A DNA stretch of 64,000 bases from Metabacillus bambusae (GCF_017497975.1 NZ_JAGDEL010000023.1:1-64000); one strand, 5' to 3'; numbered from the stretch's first letter, positions 17,035 through 25,817 are shown. Notes: generated by a model from the sequence alone, not told the origin. Numbers and translations: made by a program.

Positions 17035-17943
17035 CTAAGCCTTTTTACGGACAGTTTTCGTCTTTTTAGCAGTTGTTGGACTTGGTGCCATTTGCTGACC
17101 ACCTTCATCACCAGCAGCTTTAGCTTGTGTTGCTTTTGCTGGTTTAACAGGCTTTACTTTTCCTTGTGGTTTTTTAGTTTTTTCAATACTTGCTTGTAGT
17201 GCGCTCATCAAATCAACTACATTTTGTCTTGGTGCTGCTTCTGTTGGTGTTTTGCCCTCGTCTTGATTTACTTTTCGTTCAATTAGTTCTTGAAGTGCGA
17301 GTCGATAGTCATCCTTATATTTTTCAGGGTCAAAGGTTGTAGTAAGTTGATCAATTAACATGATGGCAGTTTCTAGCTCTTTAGTGCCAACTTCGACCTG
17401 CTCAGGTACACTTGGAACTTCTTTCACATTTCGAACTTCATCTGGATAATGGACTGTTTCCATGACAATGCAGTTCTGGTAAACACGGACCATTGCTAGT
17501 TGTTGTTTGGAGCGGATTGTTATTTGTGCAACACCAATTTTACCGGATTGATTTAATGCTTCACGTAGTAATCCATATGCTTTTCCACCATTTTCACCTG
17601 GACCAATGAAATAAGCGCGACTAAAGTAAATGGGATCAATCTCTTCCATTTTAACAAAATCAATGATTTCTACGGTTTTGTCCTCATGCTCGTCCTTTAG
17701 TTCTTTAAGTTCTTCATCAGAAAGAACAACATATTTCCCTTTTACATATTCGTAACCCTTGACAATTTCTTCGGTCGAAATTTCTTCATCACAATTAGGG
17801 CATTTTTTTTCATATTGAATCGGTGTATGGCATTTTTTATGAAGGGTTCTAAGTTTAATATCTTTATCTTCAGTTGCTGCATAAAGCTTTATTGGAATGT
17901 TTACCAGTCCGAAACTGATCGATCCTTTCCACATCGTATGCAT
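17035..17943 (-). CDS. ku: Ku-family DNA end-binding protein
   Basis: This homodimeric Ku ring (302 residues) binds DNA double-strand ends and recruits LigD for end joining. The N-terminus MHTMWKGSISFGLVNIPIKL is characteristic of bacterial Ku, and the core beta-barrel runs to about residue 250. A CHTPIQYEKKCPNC segment gives a zinc-ribbon-like cysteine set. The C-terminal 50 residues are a lysine/proline/alanine-rich tail, as in Ku proteins whose tails bind DNA and LigD. CAGGGAA precedes the ATG. In B. subtilis ykoV and ykoU are adjacent; here an inserted block separates them, although both stay on the same strand. Confidence 0.95.
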   Translation of the reverse strand: MHTMWKGSISFGLVNIPIKLYAATEDKDIKLRTLHKKCHTPIQYEKKCPNCDEEISTEEIVKGYEYVKGKYVVLSDEELKELKDEHEDKTVEIIDFVKMEEIDPIYFSRAYFIGPGENGGKAYGLLREALNQSGKIGVAQITIRSKQQLAMVRVYQNCIVMETVHYPDEVRNVKEVPSVPEQVEVGTKELETAIMLIDQLTTTFDPEKYKDDYRLALQELIERKVNQDEGKTPTEAAPRQNVVDLMSALQASIEKTKKPQGKVKPVKPAKATQAKAAGDEGGQQMAPSPTTAKKTKTVRKKA

Positions 17944-18151
17944 ACAATTCCCTGCTTTCCATCGTATATTTTAAAATGATGATAGAGGTTGTTCTGTTCA
18001 CTCCACTATATTTGGGATACAGGCTAACATAGTGGTTAATAGTGGTTAATTCATTGATTTAGCTTAAATACGACATACCTATTTTTTATTACTAGCATAA
18101 GTAACTTTTTCCCTTTTCATGACTAGTAATACATACCAATGAAAAAAGCCA

Positions 18152-18176
18152 AAAGCTTAATGCTTTTGACTTTTAA
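18152..18176. terminator. hairpin in the ku-uppP gap
   Basis: CAAAAGC pairs with GCTTTTG around TTAAT, with A and T tracts on either side. The 327-bp gap between ku and uppP also holds the MITE-like repeat at 18183-18268; otherwise I see nothing in it. Confidence 0.55.
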
Positions 18177-18182
18177 AAAAGT

Positions 18183-18268
18183 TCTGTTAAAGCTCACTGT
18201 TGTTTTTTGCACTTTGTTGGGCTGATATCGAACTCGTGCTGCGGAAATCAACAACCAAGTTTAACAGA
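18183..18268. repeat. MITE-like repeat, copy A
   Basis: An 86-bp element bounded by the inverted repeats TCTGTTAAA and TTTAACAGA, with ATCAACAACCAAG next to the right terminus. It shares the left segment ACTGTTG..TTTTTGCACT and the right segment AAATCAACAACCAAGTTTA with copy B at 63412. It ends two bases before the uppP stop codon. Confidence 0.75.
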
Positions 18269-18270
18269 TA

Positions 18271-19050
18271 CTAAAAAATAGCTAATTTTTGCAAAATAAT
18301 AATGATTCCACCTAGTACCCATACATAAATTGCAAAAATCTTTAGGGACTGTCGCTTAACAAAGGAAATCATAAATTTAACTGCTAGATATCCAAAAAAA
18401 GCAGAAGAAATGGTTGCAACAAGCATTGATAACAGGCTAATTTGTGGAACGTTCCCTGACATTACATCTTTCAGCTGAAAAATGACACCACCAAAAATCG
18501 CGGGGATTGAAAGTAAAAATGAAAAATAAGCAGCAGCTTCTTTGTCCATTTTTCTTATAAGCGCACCAACGATCGTCATACCAGACCTAGATATCGCTGG
18601 GAAAATTGCAAATGCTTGAAAGCTTCCAATAAAAAAAGAGTCAAAAAGAGAAAGGTCGTCTATCTTTTTTGCACCATTTCTAATTGAGTCGGCAAACCAT
18701 AAAAATAATCCAGTTACGAGAAATTCCCAACCAATTGTTACACCTGTTTTTGAGATTTCATCAAAAAAGTCACTGAACAATACACCAGTAAAAACAGCTG
18801 GAATTGTTCCAACTACTAGCAATGCAGTTATTCGACTAAACGGTTTTTTTATCAGGTTGATTATGATGTCCTTATAAAAAACAAGTAAGGCAATGAGTGT
18901 ACCAATGTGAAGCATTGTATCTAAATATAAGCCTGCCTCCTCTAAGCCGAATAGCTTTCGTCCAAGATAAAGGTGTCCTGTACTGCTTATTGGTATAAAT
19001 TCTGTTAATCCCTGAATGATTCCTAAAATAATTGCTTGGAGCCAATCCAT
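18271..19050 (-). CDS. uppP: undecaprenyl-diphosphatase UppP (BacA family)
   Basis: This integral membrane enzyme removes one phosphate from undecaprenyl diphosphate outside the membrane, recycling the lipid carrier for peptidoglycan synthesis; it also gives bacitracin tolerance. It has 259 residues, about eight helices and the two active-site motifs QGLTEFIPISSTGHL and PAISRSG. The ATG at 19050 is chosen because a perfect AGGAGGAATTAAT site precedes it; an in-frame ATG 87 bases upstream has no such site. It is divergent from a dedA-family gene, whose relatives include undecaprenyl-phosphate flippases, so the pair may serve one carrier cycle. Confidence 0.95.
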   Translation of the reverse strand: MDWLQAIILGIIQGLTEFIPISSTGHLYLGRKLFGLEEAGLYLDTMLHIGTLIALLVFYKDIIINLIKKPFSRITALLVVGTIPAVFTGVLFSDFFDEISKTGVTIGWEFLVTGLFLWFADSIRNGAKKIDDLSLFDSFFIGSFQAFAIFPAISRSGMTIVGALIRKMDKEAAAYFSFLLSIPAIFGGVIFQLKDVMSGNVPQISLLSMLVATISSAFFGYLAVKFMISFVKRQSLKIFAIYVWVLGGIIIILQKLAIF

Positions 19051-19271
19051 ATTAATTCCTCCTAACCAAATGAATATGAAGTATTCTCGTAACCATTTTA
19101 AAAAAGTAGGAATGATAGAGGAGTGAAAGAAGTTCATTTCAACGGAACTTGCAAATGCCAGATTTAGTGTAGTTTTATCCTCGTTCCTTCATAAAAATGG
19201 TTGTCTGTATACATGAATATGTGTATTATATAGGACGGTAGAACTTCTTGAATGAAAATAGGTGATTATTT

Positions 19272-19883
19272 ATGGAAGAGTTTATTTTATCAATCATAGA
19301 AAATTTTAAAGAGCTATCATATTTAGGAATTATGCTTGCATTAACGATTGAATTTGTGCCAGCAGAGCTTGTTTTGCCTCTTGCAGGTTTTTGGGTATAT
19401 GAAGGAGATATGACCTTATGGGGGACTGTTTTAGCAGGAACGATAGGGGGCACTTTTGGTCCATTAACACTTTATGCAGTTGGAAGATTTGGAGGAAGAC
19501 CATTTTTATTGAAATTTGGTAAATTTGTTTTCATTAACGAAGAAAAACTTGCAAAGGCTGATACATTTTTTGCACGAAATGGAGCAATGGTTGCTTTTAC
19601 CGCAAGATTTCTTCCAGGTGTACGAACTTTAATTTCGATTCCTTGTGGCATGGCTAAAATGAATGTTTGGGTGTTTTCAATATATACCTTTTTAGCTATG
19701 TTTCCTATAACATTTATTTATGTTTACCTAGGGTTTAAACTTGGCGAAAGATGGAAAGATGTTGCAGAATTAGCTAATTCTTATATACTTCCAATTGGAA
19801 TAGGGGTTTTAGTTATTTTTCTCCTTTATAAATTTCTCTCAATCAGAAGGAAAAAATTAATTAACAAGAATATTGTTAATTAA
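19272..19883 (+). CDS. DedA-family membrane protein (YkoX-like)
   Basis: This 203-residue polytopic protein of the DedA (SNARE-associated/VTT) family has the motif FTARFLPGVRTLISIPCGMAKM near residues 115-135 and the re-entrant EFVPAELVLPLAG segment near residue 25. DedA proteins move lipids such as undecaprenyl phosphate across the membrane, including UptA-type flippases. The gene is divergent from uppP, another step of the same carrier cycle, and is positioned like B. subtilis ykoX. AGGTGA precedes the ATG. The role in carrier recycling is inferred from family and context. Confidence 0.88.
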   Translation: MEEFILSIIENFKELSYLGIMLALTIEFVPAELVLPLAGFWVYEGDMTLWGTVLAGTIGGTFGPLTLYAVGRFGGRPFLLKFGKFVFINEEKLAKADTFFARNGAMVAFTARFLPGVRTLISIPCGMAKMNVWVFSIYTFLAMFPITFIYVYLGFKLGERWKDVAELANSYILPIGIGVLVIFLLYKFLSIRRKKLINKNIVN

Positions 19884-19979
19884 GGCACTTATCTACTGGT
19901 TTTTGCACTTAGGAAGAAAAATCTGTTGACAAAAATATAAGCTTCAACATATGATAATAGTAACTTAATATTCTTCTTT

Positions 19980-20121
19980 CAAAGGGGAGTAGCGTTCAGG
20001 GTAATACCTGAAAACAAAGTCGTCATTTCATGGATTTACTTCCATCGGCTTTGTTGGCATGATCGGATTTGTAACACATGCTCAGCAAGACCTTTGCCTA
20101 CGTTGGCAAAGGTCTTTTTTT
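19980..20121 (+). ncRNA. yybP-ykoY manganese riboswitch with terminator
   Basis: The leader of the terC gene contains AAAGGGGAGTAGC, the typical GTCGTCATTTC segment, a second stem-loop and CTCAGCAAGACCTTTGCC, all hallmarks of the yybP-ykoY Mn2+ aptamer. The terminator stem AGACCTTTGCC/GGCAAAGGTCT (20088-20115) plus seven Ts follows. CCTTTG at 20091-20096 can pair either with CAAAGG of P1 (about 19980-19985) or with CAAAGG in the terminator. Mn2+-stabilised P1 would therefore act as an antiterminator and switch the exporter on. Confidence 0.92.
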
Positions 20122-20181
20122 GTTGTCCTTTTGCTAACACGGGGTATAAGAAAATAGACCTAAAGCATAGGAGGAGAAAAA

Positions 20182-20976
20182 ATGGATGTAACATTATTGT
20201 TGGAGTATGGATGGGTATTACTTGTTCTTGTCGCTCTTGAGGGAATATTAGCAGCTGATAATGCACTTGTTATGGCGGTGATGGTAAAGCATTTACCGGA
20301 TGATCAAAGGAAAAAGGCTTTGTTTTATGGGCTTGCAGGTGCATTTGTTTTACGATTTGGTGCATTATTTTTAATTTCGTTTTTAGTAAACGTATGGCAG
20401 GTTCAGGCGATTGGTGCCATTTATCTACTTTATATCTCAATCAATCATATTATAAAGAAATTTGTACTGAAAAAGCATGAGCATCAAAAAAAGGTAAAAA
20501 AAGAGTCTGGCTTCTGGGGAACAGTATTGAAAGTAGAATTAGCTGATCTGGCATTTGCTGTTGATTCTATCTTGGCGGCGGTTGCTTTAGCTGTAACATT
20601 ACCAGCTACTAATCTTCCTGTCATTGGTGGGTTAGATGGTGGTCAATTCCTTGTAATCCTAGCAGGAGGAATTATTGGAATTATCATTATGAGATTTGCT
20701 GCTACGTACTTTGTAAAACTTCTAAAGAAAAAACCAAATCTTGAAACAGCAGCTTTTGTCATTGTAGGTTGGGTTGGAGTAAAGCTAGCGTTGTATACGT
20801 TAGCACACCCAGAAATTGATCTAGTGTCTAAACACTTTATTGAATCAGCAACATGGAAAGTGATTTTCTGGATTGTTCTTGCTGGAATTGCTATTGGCGG
20901 CTGGTTCCTATCGAAGGATGTAAAAGTTGAAGATGAGACAGATCAACAATTAATGAAAAAGGTTGAAAACCAATAA
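20182..20976 (+). CDS. ykoY: TerC-family Mn2+ exporter (YkoY/MeeY)
   Basis: This 264-residue TerC membrane protein has seven or more helices and the acidic metal-site motifs EGILAADNALVMAVM and ELADLAFAVDSILAAVAL. B. subtilis YkoY (MeeY) and its relatives export manganese and help metallate secreted proteins. The Mn2+ riboswitch directly upstream supports this role. AGGAGAAAAA precedes the ATG. A terminator (20986-21023) follows, so the gene is monocistronic. Confidence 0.95.
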   Translation: MDVTLLLEYGWVLLVLVALEGILAADNALVMAVMVKHLPDDQRKKALFYGLAGAFVLRFGALFLISFLVNVWQVQAIGAIYLLYISINHIIKKFVLKKHEHQKKVKKESGFWGTVLKVELADLAFAVDSILAAVALAVTLPATNLPVIGGLDGGQFLVILAGGIIGIIIMRFAATYFVKLLKKKPNLETAAFVIVGWVGVKLALYTLAHPEIDLVSKHFIESATWKVIFWIVLAGIAIGGWFLSKDVKVEDETDQQLMKKVENQ

Positions 20977-20985
20977 AAGGATTTA

Positions 20986-21023
20986 AAGACGTTTGATAGT
21001 AACTTGTCAGACGTCTTTTTTTG
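20986..21023 (+). terminator. terminator after the terC gene
   Basis: AAGACGT and ACGTCTT arms enclose a loop and are followed by seven Ts. Confidence 0.75.
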
Positions 21024-21196
21024 TAAGTAAATATTAAATATTGGAATTTATGGAATGTTTATACTTAAAGATTATCCAAAAAAGGAGGTTTAATGTAAGC
21101 AAATTCTTGAAAGTGACATCTTTTTATGTCAAATATGTAACAAAATATAGGATTAATTACTTATATTAATTTTTTTTTGAAAATATTTTTTTGTGC

Positions 21197-21223
21197 ACCC
21201 TTAATACGGAAAGATGTATCGAA
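21197..21223 (+). promoter_or_regulatory. candidate SigI-dependent promoter of sigI
   Basis: ACCCTT at 21197-21202 and CGAA at 21220-21223 are 17 bases apart, resembling the published SigI pattern (ACCCCC-type -35, CGAA -10). sigI is autoregulated in B. subtilis. The site lies about 350 bp upstream of sigI in a 595-bp gap. That gap also holds a ribosome site followed by ATG-TAA (21081-21098) and a tiny MVQIRKE frame near 21283; I see no other gene there. Confidence 0.4.
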
Positions 21224-21571
21224 ATAATGTAGTGTAAGAAGAAATAAGCCATTAGAATTAAAAGGGGGTAAGGGGTATACAAATGGTTCAAATAAGGAAA
21301 GAATAAGGTTTTCTTGTAGAAAAAGTTAACTATATAATGAACATTTATTGATCATTTTTTTCGTCAATCATTATATTTCATTTTCCATTTATGTCGTGTA
21401 CGTGAAAATCGTCCTCATGTTTTTTGTGGGTATAAAGTACTGTAATTTGTAACAATTGTCTTTAATCTGTAGAAAATAAGAAAGATAGTTTCATATTTCT
21501 TCCTTTGCGATCCCTATGTAATTTAGCTATTATAGACAAAGTAATATAGGGGAAACAGAGGTGAAACTCCA

Positions 21572-22318
21572 ATGCTTAGCCTTTTGTTTAGACTAGGTAA
21601 GAAAAAACGTACATTAGAAGATACCGTTCTCTTAATTCAACAAGGTGACAGAGATTTACAAAACCAATTAATTGAACAATATAAACCATTTATTGCGAAA
21701 ACCGTATCTTCTGTTTGTAAACGATATATAAACGAAAATGATGATGAATTTAGTATAGGATTAATTGCATTTAATGATGCAATAGAAAAATATTCAACAG
21801 ATAAAGGAAGTTCATTGTTTGCTTTTGCTGAATTAGTGATTAAACGTAAAGTAATTGATTATATTCGTAAGGAAGTTCGTAATCCTTATACTATTAATCT
21901 AGACCTTCATGAGCATGAAGAGGGTGAATTCTCTCAAAGTAAAATTGAATCAGATTTATCAATTGATGAATATACGAAAATGATTGAGCAAGAGCACCGA
22001 AAGGAAGAAATTGCCTATTTTCAGCATTGCCTAAATGATTTTAAATTAACTTTTGCTGAAATAGTTGAACAATCTCCAAAGCATTATGATGCAAGGCAAA
22101 ATGCAATTGTGGTCGCAACGAAATTGGTAGAGGATGACGAATTAAGGGAGTTTCTTTTCCAAAAAAAACAACTTCCTGTAAAACAGCTTGAAGCAAAAGT
22201 TGCAGTAAGTCGTAAGACAATCGAACGAAATAGAAAATACATTATTGCAATGGCCATCATTCTGTCAGGGGACTTTCTCTATTTAAAAGATTATATTAAA
22301 GGGGTGCTACATTCATGA
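21572..22318 (+). CDS. sigI: RNA polymerase sigma factor SigI
   Basis: This heat- and envelope-stress sigma factor of the SigI class has 248 residues. Region 2 resembles sigma-70 (DRDLQNQLIEQYKPFIAKT, then GLIAFNDAIEKY and KVIDYIRKEVRN). A distinctive C-terminal domain ends in a helix-turn-helix-like segment, KQLEAKVAVSRKTIERNRKY. It is controlled by RsgI, encoded next, with which it shares an ATGA overlap. The ribosome site is moderate. In Bacillus it responds to heat and cell-wall stress. Confidence 0.95.
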   Translation: MLSLLFRLGKKKRTLEDTVLLIQQGDRDLQNQLIEQYKPFIAKTVSSVCKRYINENDDEFSIGLIAFNDAIEKYSTDKGSSLFAFAELVIKRKVIDYIRKEVRNPYTINLDLHEHEEGEFSQSKIESDLSIDEYTKMIEQEHRKEEIAYFQHCLNDFKLTFAEIVEQSPKHYDARQNAIVVATKLVEDDELREFLFQKKQLPVKQLEAKVAVSRKTIERNRKYIIAMAIILSGDFLYLKDYIKGVLHS

Positions 22319-23475
22319 AGAGAGGGGTCGTCGTCGAGTATAATGATGACTTTGTAACACTGCTCACCCCAGATGGGCAATTTTTAAAAGCTAATAGTAA
22401 ATTGGGTAGCTATGAAATAGGGGAAGAAATTACTTTTTTTCCTTTAATGGATGAACGTGAAGAAGCTGCTACAAGCACATCTAGAATAAAACAAAGAAGT
22501 TTAATTGACCTATTTAATTCTCGAAAAGTTAGAGTAGGCGCTTTATCTGTGTTAGCAATTATGTTTTTTATGATAAGTTTTTTACCGTCTTTTAATAATG
22601 ATAAAGTGTATGCGTATATGTCGATTGATATTAATCCTAGCTTTGAAGTTGGAATTGATAATCAACTAAACGTTATTTCTCTAGTGCCTTTAAATGAAGA
22701 AGCTGAAAAGCTTATTGAAAAGCTTCCTGTATGGGAAAACAAACCATTTAATAAAATTGTTGATGCTATTGTAGCTGAATCTAAAGTAGAGGGTTATGTT
22801 TATCCAGGTAAGGAAATTTTGATAACAACAGTAATTAATGAAGAAGATAAAGCCGTTCAAACTAAGTTGGAAGCTGGAATTGATGAGATTAGTACCTCTT
22901 ATGAAGATCAGGAAATGGTTGTAAATACGATTGAATCTGATAATGAAACGAGAGAAAAGGCTCAGAATCAAGGGATTTCAACTGGGAAGTATATAGAGCT
23001 TAAAGAGGAAGCCAAAGTAGTAGAACCAGTAAAAAATCAAGAACAACCTGATAAAAGCTCATCAAAAGCTAATACAGAGAACCAATCTATATCAGAAGAA
23101 ACAACTAGTAACAACCAAACTGTTAAAGAAAAGTTAAAATCAGAAACAAAAGTAAAGCTTGAAGATGTAAAGAACGAGTTAAAAGAGAACTCAAGTAGTA
23201 ATAGCAATGTAAAAAAACAAAGTGAGAATAATAAAAATGTAAGCAAGCAGGAAAAAGCTGCAAAGAAAAATGAAAAAGCTGCAAAGAAAAATGAAAATGC
23301 AAAAAAAAAACCTGTTATCCAAAAGGTGAATGATAAAAAAGTTAGACAAGATCAAAACGATTTGGATGTCCAGAAAGATAGCAATGTTAGAGATAAACTG
23401 GATGTAAAAGATAATCGTAACGATAAAGAAAATAAGGAAAAAAGAAGTAATCAGAAAGAAAATCAAAACAAATAG
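22315..23475 (+). CDS. rsgI: anti-sigma factor RsgI
   Basis: This single-pass membrane anti-sigma factor (386 residues) has an N-terminal cytoplasmic RsgI domain (residues 1-55, MKRGVVVEYNDDFVTLLTPD), one transmembrane helix at about 73-91 and a periplasmic domain starting KVYAYMSIDINPSFEVGID, the region where autoproteolysis occurs in RsgI. The C-terminal 170 residues are a low-complexity Lys/Asn/Glu/Gln-rich tail with repeated KAAKKNE units. It is translationally coupled to sigI, sequesters SigI and releases it after regulated cleavage. The ORF ends before a strong terminator. Confidence 0.94.
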   Translation: MKRGVVVEYNDDFVTLLTPDGQFLKANSKLGSYEIGEEITFFPLMDEREEAATSTSRIKQRSLIDLFNSRKVRVGALSVLAIMFFMISFLPSFNNDKVYAYMSIDINPSFEVGIDNQLNVISLVPLNEEAEKLIEKLPVWENKPFNKIVDAIVAESKVEGYVYPGKEILITTVINEEDKAVQTKLEAGIDEISTSYEDQEMVVNTIESDNETREKAQNQGISTGKYIELKEEAKVVEPVKNQEQPDKSSSKANTENQSISEETTSNNQTVKEKLKSETKVKLEDVKNELKENSSSNSNVKKQSENNKNVSKQEKAAKKNEKAAKKNENAKKKPVIQKVNDKKVRQDQNDLDVQKDSNVRDKLDVKDNRNDKENKEKRSNQKENQNK

Positions 23476-23547
23476 AAGAAAAATAATCGAAACAAAAATG
23501 ATGAAGATTAATTCACCAATAAATGGTCTTTAGTCATCTATCAAAGT

Positions 23548-23577
23548 AAAAAGGCTGATTGAAATGTCAGCCTTTTT
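23548..23577. terminator. bidirectional terminator between rsgI and sspD
   Basis: AAAAAGGCTGA pairs exactly with TCAGCCTTTTT around an eight-base loop. The A and T tracts on the two sides let it serve both converging genes. Confidence 0.85.
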
Positions 23578-23586
23578 GCCATATAA

Positions 23587-23787
23587 TTATTCAGTTTTTT
23601 GACCGTTTAATTGTGCTTGAGCTTGTGCCACTAAACGTTTTGTAATTTCTCCACCAACAGATCCGTTTGAACGAGAAACTGTATCTGATCCTAAATGAAC
23701 ACCAAATTCCTGGGCAATTTCATATTTAATTTGATCCAGAGCTTGTTCAATCCCTGGGACAAGTAACTTATTACTACTTCTAGACAT
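23587..23787 (-). CDS. sspD: alpha/beta-type small acid-soluble spore protein
   Basis: This 66-residue protein coats spore DNA and protects it from UV and heat; germination protease GPR degrades it. The family signatures are visible: a GPR cleavage region YEIAQEFG, then [22 protein letters not shown], shown here only as landmarks. The ATG at 23787 has AAAGGGG at 9-base spacing; an in-frame GTG three codons upstream is too close to it. Position matches B. subtilis sspD. Confidence 0.95.
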   Translation of the reverse strand: MSRSSNKLLVPGIEQALDQIKYEIAQEFGVHLGSDTVSRSNGSVGGEITKRLVAQAQAQLNGQKTE

Positions 23788-23938
23788 TCTACACACACCC
23801 CTTTAAATATTCTTAATAAAGCTGGCATAAAGTTTATCCTAAATACTTAATAATAAAAGATAACTTAAGTCAGCCTTATTCATAAGTTTTCATTTTAAGG
23901 ACATTTTCTATACTGGTAATGTTTAGCCTAAAGGAAAA

Positions 23939-24634
23939 TCAAGATTTTTCATTTAAATAAACTTGTGCTCTCGTTTGTAAATGGGATGCTAAAACAGACA
24001 AGACAGTAATAACTAAAACATTTCTAATTGCCTCCCATTGCTTGGCAGGGAGTTCTGAAAACTTCTTAGGTATCGCGTTGATTTTTTCAACAATATTGTT
24101 TTCTAATGTTTTATCATTTAGTGTTAACGAGGGTAAAGCATTTAGAGAATCAAGAACTGTTGCATAAATTTCATAAAATACGATTGGACTAATTAAATCG
24201 TCACTTCGATCTGATAAAGTATTAAACACAACTGTTAATAGCTTGCGTATTTTTTCAAAATCAAAAACTGTTTTTAAATCTTTTACAATTAATAGCATTG
24301 CAGCTTGTTCAATTGAATATTTTTTACCAAGCTCTGGAGCACCGATCAATTCCTTGACATCACGCTTAATCCAGTTTTGGATTGATGTTGATTTAAGAGA
24401 TGTAAGCTCACATAAATTCGCAAGAGATACAATTTCATTTGTTGATAAGCCATATACTTGATTGTGACTGCGTCGTTTATTTGTTTTCAAAAGGAAGGTG
24501 GGGACTTTCATTTCTTTACTAGGTGAAACTCCTAATGCGGTTTCTAATATAGATGAAGGAGATTGGTTTGACTCTCCTTTTAAGGAATATAATAAATTTG
24601 TCATTTGTTTACGAGTTAATTGAATTGGCATCAT
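23939..24634 (-). CDS. ykrK: YkrK-like transcriptional repressor (DUF1836)
   Basis: This 231-residue DUF1836 protein has a winged/MerR-like helix-turn-helix about one third in (YGLSTNEIVSLANLCEL) followed by a helical C-terminal part. In B. subtilis YkrK represses the neighbouring htpX gene, and the divergent arrangement is conserved here. An 18-bp perfect palindrome at 24894-24911 in the htpX promoter is a good candidate operator. GAGGTG lies before the paired ATGs; the first is used. A degenerate MITE-like repeat lies in the 293-bp divergent gap. Confidence 0.82.
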   Translation of the reverse strand: MMPIQLTRKQMTNLLYSLKGESNQSPSSILETALGVSPSKEMKVPTFLLKTNKRRSHNQVYGLSTNEIVSLANLCELTSLKSTSIQNWIKRDVKELIGAPELGKKYSIEQAAMLLIVKDLKTVFDFEKIRKLLTVVFNTLSDRSDDLISPIVFYEIYATVLDSLNALPSLTLNDKTLENNIVEKINAIPKKFSELPAKQWEAIRNVLVITVLSVLASHLQTRAQVYLNEKS

Positions 24635-24727
24635 GACACCTCAGTCTTGTATCTTAAATATTTATTATAGAACATACTATTGGGATTTTTCCATTGTGAG
24701 CTAGAAATGGATGATAATAATAAATAT

Positions 24728-24794
24728 TCTGTTAAAGCTTCATTGTTGATTTTTGAACTTTTTTTGATTGGAGCGAATGGTAATGTTAAACATA
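24728..24794. repeat. MITE-like repeat, copy C (degenerate)
   Basis: It begins TCTGTTAAA like copy A and shares TGTTGATTTTTG and TTGATTGGAG with copy B. The right part is shortened, ending in a GTTAAACAT remnant. It lies between the ykrK start and the htpX promoter. Confidence 0.6.
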
Positions 24795-24852
24795 GTTATT
24801 TTCAGGGTAGCCTAAATAAAAAATAAAGTTTTTGTAAAGGAAGTATTCATTC

Positions 24853-24881
24853 TTGCATTTCCACTAATATGTTTCTATAAT
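24853..24881 (+). promoter_or_regulatory. htpX promoter
   Basis: TTGCAT (24853-24858) and a consensus TATAAT (24876-24881) are separated by 17 bases, a strong SigA promoter. Confidence 0.75.
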
Positions 24882-24893
24882 TTAATTATAATA

Positions 24894-24911
24894 TAAGTTC
24901 ATATGAACTTA
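24894..24911. promoter_or_regulatory. 18-bp palindromic operator at the htpX start site
   Basis: TAAGTTCATATGAACTTA is a perfect palindrome starting 13 bp after the -10 box and ending 6 bp before the ribosome site. A repressor bound here, probably YkrK, would block initiation or early elongation. Confidence 0.65.
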
Positions 24912-24927
24912 AAATTTGGAGGTTAAA

Positions 24928-25806
24928 ATGGCTAGACGAATCTTTCTCTTTCTTTTATCAAATATTCTTGTTTTAACGACTATAGGTATTGTTTTATCCT
25001 TATTAAACGTATCACCCTATCAAACGTTGAACGGTAATATTGATTTAGTTAACTTACTAATTTTTAGTGCTGTAATTGGATTTACAGGTTCGTTTATGTC
25101 ATTAGCAATGTCTCGATGGATGGCAAAAATGATGATGAGGGTCCAAGTTTTAGATCCATCAGCATCTCTTTCATCAACTGAGCGTAACTTAGTAGATAGA
25201 GTTCATCGTTTGTCTAGAGCGGCAGGGTTAACAAAAATGCCTCAAGTAGGTATTTATCAGTCACCAGAAGTAAATGCATTTGCTACAGGTCCTTCTAAAC
25301 GTCGTTCACTTGTCGCTGTTTCAACTGGATTATTACATGAGATGGATGATGCTGCAATTGAGGGTGTTGTTGCACATGAGGTGGCACATATAGCTAATGG
25401 AGATATGGTGACAATGACATTATTACAAGGGATCGTCAATACATTTGTTGTCTTTTTTGCTCGTATTGCAGCTTGGCTTGTCACTCGTTTTGTAAGAGAA
25501 GATATTGCGCCAATTGTTCATTTTATTGCAATAATTATTTTTCAATTGGTATTTTCAGTGTTAGGAAGCCTTGTTGTTTTTGCCTTTTCTAGATATCGTG
25601 AATTTCATGCTGATAGAGGTGGAGCGGATTTAGCTGGTAAGGACAAAATGATCCATGCTCTTCGTTCATTAAAACACTATACTGGCCGTGTAAGAGATGA
25701 CCAAGCTTCACTATCAACATTGAAAATTAATAGCAAAAAGGGACTGTCATTATTTTCAACACATCCGAATTTGGATGATCGAATCAGTCGTTTAGAAGCA
25801 AAATAA
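24928..25806 (+). CDS. htpX: membrane metalloprotease HtpX (M48 family)
   Basis: This 292-residue zinc protease degrades damaged membrane proteins. Two N-terminal helices (residues 5-25 and 35-60) precede the catalytic motif [11 protein letters not shown], and a second hydrophobic pair precedes the metal-ligand region [13 protein letters not shown]. The ATG at 24928 has TTTGGAGG at good spacing; the in-frame TTG upstream is part of that ribosome site. A consensus promoter and palindrome upstream, and divergent ykrK, indicate repression by YkrK as in B. subtilis. Confidence 0.95.
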   Translation: MARRIFLFLLSNILVLTTIGIVLSLLNVSPYQTLNGNIDLVNLLIFSAVIGFTGSFMSLAMSRWMAKMMMRVQVLDPSASLSSTERNLVDRVHRLSRAAGLTKMPQVGIYQSPEVNAFATGPSKRRSLVAVSTGLLHEMDDAAIEGVVAHEVAHIANGDMVTMTLLQGIVNTFVVFFARIAAWLVTRFVREDIAPIVHFIAIIIFQLVFSVLGSLVVFAFSRYREFHADRGGADLAGKDKMIHALRSLKHYTGRVRDDQASLSTLKINSKKGLSLFSTHPNLDDRISRLEAK

Positions 25807-25817
25807 TCGTTTAGGGG

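Noticed and set aside
20036-20266. 76-codon minus-strand frame at the terC leader
   Set aside because: It is antisense to the Mn2+ riboswitch and the terC start, without a ribosome site.
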